DNA of 9,446 nt from an uncultured Clostridia bacterium (lineage in GTDB: Bacteria > Bacillota > Clostridia > Oscillospirales > Ruminococcaceae), in contig CAMHBE010000059.1 of the NCBI GenBank assembly GCA_946183095.1, positions 1 through 9,446 on the forward strand. The letters run 5' to 3'. Both the position numbers and the translations under genes were made by a program. Below, piece after piece: positions 7,124 to 9,446 of this stretch. Positions within the stretch are counted from its first letter, which is position 1. Every line of letters begins with the position of its first letter. Under the pieces are notes generated by a model, which worked only from the letters and a program-made list of their open reading frames with translations, was not told the origin of the DNA and made no database searches.

Positions 7124-7144
7124 TATTTATTGATATTGTGCGGC

Positions 7145-8671
7145 TTATGCGCCTGCTGCTTCGAGAGCTGCGTTGAGCTCATCTATAGAAGCCTGGATAA
7201 CTCCGCCGTATTCAGCGCGTGCAGCTGTGAATGTGTTAGCTGTATCGTTGTAGGGTTCCTTGACGATCTTGTCGATAGGAGCTGTACCGTCGGACTTTGC
7301 GTTATCGTTGTCGATACCGGTTCTGAAATCGAAGCAAGGTGTGAGAGGAGTATCTGTTACAGAGTAGAGCTGCTCTCTGAACGCCATCTGTGTTTCTGTC
7401 CACTTCTCGTTCTCCATGAGCTGAGCTCTGGATGCTTCCTTGACCTTGTCATCCTGCAGCGACAGAACGAGGCACTGGCAGAGAGCCTTGTAGCTGTCAT
7501 AGTTTGTGGAACCTGCGCAGAGTGCGTAGCCGAATACCTTGTAGCTGTGATAGAACTTGTCAGCCTGAGGATCCTTCGGGCAGGGAACGAAGAATACTTC
7601 ATCATAATCCCAACCCATCTTCTCGCAGTACTTATGACCGTTGCCCTGATAGAACCAGAAGCCGTCGTCAAAGAACAGTGTGTCGCCGTTCACCCAAGCC
7701 TTCTCGTTTACGCTCCAGCCGTTTTCTACGAGCGGATAACGGTAATTCTGAGCGCAGAGGGTGGAGATAACGTTCGCTGCACGTTCAACGTTCGGGTTGT
7801 TGAGGTTATTTACAACTCTGCCGTTCTCGATGCCAACGATCGGAACACCTGTGGATGCGAAGAGGAGAGACTGGATGTACCAGCCGTCGCAGACATACTT
7901 GTTCTCGCCTGTCTTCTGGAACTTGTCAGCCATGTCAAGGAAAGCGTCCCAATCCCACTCGCCGTTGAGGAACAGCTCATAAGGATCGGTAAGTCCTGCT
8001 TCTTCGATAACACTTCTTCTGTAGTAGAGTATCTGTGCGGGATAGAACTCGCAGGGAGCGAGGTAGTGCTTGCCTGCCCATACGAACTGGTCGGAGAGCT
8101 CTCTCCAGCCGTCCCACTCGGAGCCGCTCATATCGATGATATCGTCGATGCCCTGGAACATATTCTTATATGCGGGGAGCGGGAAGATATCGTTCTCGAA
8201 GGGGAAGATGTCGGGGGGATCGCCTGCTGCGATAGCCGCGCCGAGCTTATCGTATCTCGAAGCGTAGTCAACTACCTTTGATACAACGACTTCATCCTCG
8301 GTCTTTTCACCGTAAGCGGTGCTGCCTTCCTCGGGGGTGCCATACTTTGCCTTGAACAGCTCGATAGCAGCCTGAGTATTGTCGATCTTCCAGTTGCCCA
8401 TGAACACGAGTTTCTTTTCGGGCTTGATAGTTTCGTCAACTTCCACGTTTGTTACCGCGTCCTGTACTTCCGCGTTAGTATCGTATGTAACTATCTCGAT
8501 AGGAGCGGCGGATGTTGTGGTGGTATCTGCGGGAGCCGCTGTTGTGCTGTCACCGTTTCCGGCAGGAGCAGCGGTATTGTCCGTTCTTCCGCCGCCGCCT
8601 CCGCAAGATGCGGCAGACACGATAGTTGCAAGCGATAAAGCCGCTGCAAGTATTTTGCTGAGTTTCTTCAT
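7145..8671 (-). CDS. Extracellular carbohydrate-binding lipoprotein of an ABC transporter (family 1 solute-binding protein)
   Basis: The 508-residue protein should capture a sugar or oligosaccharide outside the cell for an ABC importer. It starts with a lipoprotein signal peptide: KK near the N-terminus, a hydrophobic stretch, then the lipobox A20-A21-S22-C23, with C23 the lipidated residue. A flexible linker rich in Gly, Thr, Ala and Pro spans about residues 24-57. The binding domain begins near residue 86 (KKLVFMGNW) and shows family 1 features such as AAIAAGDPPDIF, YYRRSVIEEAGL and NGEWDWDAFLDMADKF. It is rich in Trp, Tyr and Phe, as expected for sugar stacking. I chose the ATG at 8671 because AGGAGG (8684-8679) lies seven bases upstream and the signal peptide then starts correctly; a longer in-frame start at 8746 would add 25 residues before it. 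No permease gene follows, as the gene runs into the convergent terminator. The ligand is unknown; the neighbouring GH43 gene suggests a hemicellulose-derived oligosaccharide. Confidence 0.9.
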   Translation of the reverse strand: MKKLSKILAAALSLATIVSAASCGGGGGRTDNTAAPAGNGDSTTAAPADTTTTSAAPIEIVTYDTNAEVQDAVTNVEVDETIKPEKKLVFMGNWKIDNTQAAIELFKAKYGTPEEGSTAYGEKTEDEVVVSKVVDYASRYDKLGAAIAAGDPPDIFPFENDIFPLPAYKNMFQGIDDIIDMSGSEWDGWRELSDQFVWAGKHYLAPCEFYPAQILYYRRSVIEEAGLTDPYELFLNGEWDWDAFLDMADKFQKTGENKYVCDGWYIQSLLFASTGVPIVGIENGRVVNNLNNPNVERAANVISTLCAQNYRYPLVENGWSVNEKAWVNGDTLFFDDGFWFYQGNGHKYCEKMGWDYDEVFFVPCPKDPQADKFYHSYKVFGYALCAGSTNYDSYKALCQCLVLSLQDDKVKEASRAQLMENEKWTETQMAFREQLYSVTDTPLTPCFDFRTGIDNDNAKSDGTAPIDKIVKEPYNDTANTFTAARAEYGGVIQASIDELNAALEAAGA

Positions 8672-8702
8672 TCTTGTTCCTCCTGTAAAAAAGGTTTGTG
8701 CC

Positions 8703-8716
8703 TGTAATGGTTTACA
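8703..8716. promoter_or_regulatory. LacI/CcpA-like operator in the leader of the lipoprotein gene
   Basis: The inverted repeat TGTAA-TGGT-TTACA has perfect 5-base arms. It fits the catabolite-responsive pattern TGNNANCGNTNNCA at every defined position but one: the central CG is GG on the plus strand. It lies between the predicted promoter and the start codon of the minus-strand gene, 32 bases upstream of the ATG, where a bound repressor would block elongation. Binding by CcpA or a local LacI-family regulator is inferred; no regulator gene is in the window. Confidence 0.5.
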
Positions 8717-8760
8717 TTCAGGTGCTGAAATTTGGTATAATTTCATTATTATACTTCTTT

Positions 8761-8789
8761 ATTATACACTTAATTATGCAGAAATACAA
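8761..8789 (-). promoter_or_regulatory. Promoter of the sugar-binding lipoprotein gene
   Basis: On the minus strand a perfect -10 box TATAAT (8766-8761) lies 17 bases from a poor -35 box TTGTAT (8789-8784). The predicted start is near 8755, giving a leader of about 84 bases that carries the operator-like repeat at 8703-8716. A second TATAAT at 8753-8748 could be an alternative -10, but it has no recognisable -35. The weak -35 suggests help from an activator, or low basal use. Confidence 0.6.
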
Positions 8790-8818
8790 TTGACAATTTT
8801 CATAAATGATATTATAAT
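8790..8818 (+). promoter_or_regulatory. Consensus sigma-A promoter of the GH43 gene
   Basis: Both boxes match the consensus perfectly: TTGACA at 8790-8795 and TATAAT at 8813-8818, with a 17-base spacer. Transcription should start near 8825, leaving a leader of about 48 bases with GGAGG at 8861-8865, eight bases before the ATG. The -35 box sits in the odd palindrome AATTGACAATT (8788-8798) and abuts the -35 box of the divergent promoter. A promoter this strong on a glycosidase gene would usually need repression. Confidence 0.85.
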
Positions 8819-8873
8819 ATTTTATGACATTTGCAGTAAAATATTGCCCGTTTTCAGAATGGAGGACAGCAGA

Positions 8874-9446
8874 ATGAAGTACCGCAACCCTATAATAAAA
8901 GGTTTTTTCCCCGACCCGTCGATATGCCGCGCGAACGGCAAATATTATCTTGCGGCAAGCTCGTTCCACTATTTTCCGGGAGTACCGCTGTTTGAGAGCG
9001 ACGATCTTGTGAACTGGACACAGATAGGATATGCGCTGACACGCCCCTCACAGGTCGATCTCGACAGGATATACAGCTCCGGCGGTATTTTCGCTCCTAC
9101 TCTGCGTTACAATAACGGCAGGTTCTATCTTGTCACCACCAACGATACCGCGCACAAGAACTTCTATGTCTGGACGGATGACATTTACGGAGAGTGGTCG
9201 GAGCCTTTGTTCGTCGATCAGGGCGGTATAGACCCGTCACTGCTGTTCGACGACGGAAGAATATATTTCATCAGCAACGGCGAGGATGACAACGGCATTG
9301 CCGGCGTGATACAGTGCGAGATAGATATAATCACCGGCAGAAAGCTGACCGCGAGCCGCTGTATATGGCAGGGGTCCGGCGGCAGGTTCCTCGAAAGCCC
9401 GCATATGTACAAGATCGGCGGGATGTACTACCTCATGGCAGCGGAG
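8874..9446 (+). CDS. Glycoside hydrolase family 43 enzyme, beta-xylosidase/arabinofuranosidase type (partial, cut by window end)
   Basis: The first 191 residues are present and the frame is open to the last base. GH43 enzymes are inverting five-bladed beta-propellers that remove xylose or arabinose from xylan and arabinan fragments. The three catalytic positions are visible: general base D14 in FFPDPSI, the pKa-modulating D120 in GIDPSLLF, and general acid E174 in FLESPH. The start NPIIKGFFPDPS and the block YFPGVPLFESDDLVNW resemble beta-xylosidases of the XynB type. The start begins directly with the catalytic domain and no signal peptide is seen, so the enzyme is probably cytoplasmic and acts on imported oligosaccharides, which fits the divergent sugar-binding lipoprotein. 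The exact substrate and any C-terminal beta-sandwich domain cannot be judged, as the rest lies outside. Confidence 0.93.
   Translation, partial: MKYRNPIIKGFFPDPSICRANGKYYLAASSFHYFPGVPLFESDDLVNWTQIGYALTRPSQVDLDRIYSSGGIFAPTLRYNNGRFYLVTTNDTAHKNFYVWTDDIYGEWSEPLFVDQGGIDPSLLFDDGRIYFISNGEDDNGIAGVIQCEIDIITGRKLTASRCIWQGSGGRFLESPHMYKIGGMYYLMAAE

Noticed and set aside
7130..8281. A 383-codon open frame on the plus strand opposite the lipoprotein gene
   Set aside because: The opposite strand encodes a coherent lipoprotein with signal peptide and ribosome binding site. The plus-strand translation is cysteine- and valine-rich without domain features.
8672..8746. Longer start of the sugar-binding lipoprotein
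   Set aside because: It would put 25 extra residues before the lipoprotein signal peptide, while the ATG at 8671 has a perfect AGGAGG seven bases upstream.

Overview
The window looks like a chromosomal segment of an anaerobic Clostridia bacterium, most likely a Ruminococcus-like member of the Oscillospiraceae. This is inferred from gene content and style: a YlbM-type tRNA acetate ligase, strong AGGAGG-type ribosome binding sites, consensus sigma-A promoters, a lipoprotein with a glycine-rich post-cysteine linker, and a xylan/arabinan-type GH43 gene. It was not tested by any search.

Bases 1-6927 carry five same-strand genes that look like one operon. A promoter (TTGACA, 17-base spacer, TACAAT) precedes ppk1 (polyphosphate kinase). 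Then come a cysteine-rich DinB-like protein, a translation-factor GTPase of the EF-G/TetM class with a Rae1/YacP-type NYN ribonuclease domain at its C-terminus, a GNAT acetyltransferase, and tmcAL (tRNA-Met cytidine acetate ligase). Gaps are 13, 25 and 12 bases, and the last pair overlaps by one base (TAATG). Apart from the two small enzymes of unknown substrate, the theme is translation and stress: a ribosome-directed GTPase-nuclease fusion, a wobble-base modifier of elongator tRNA-Met, and polyphosphate synthesis.

Bases 6928-7144 lie between convergent genes and are unusually structured. They hold a long imperfect hairpin, an 82-base element of about 71 percent GC that folds into several perfect small hairpins closed by a 9-bp outer stem, and a strong intrinsic terminator. 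I cannot assign the GC-rich element to a known RNA family.

Bases 7145-9446 are a carbohydrate-use locus. A sugar-binding lipoprotein of an ABC transporter is on the minus strand and a GH43 glycosidase, cut by the window end, is on the plus strand. They are divergently transcribed from a 202-base AT-rich region with two back-to-back promoters whose -35 boxes abut, and a LacI/CcpA-like operator lies in the leader of the lipoprotein gene.

The most interesting item is the GTPase-Rae1 fusion. Both halves belong to families that act in the ribosomal A site, so the fusion suggests a GTPase-driven A-site mRNA cleavage or ribosome-rescue factor.
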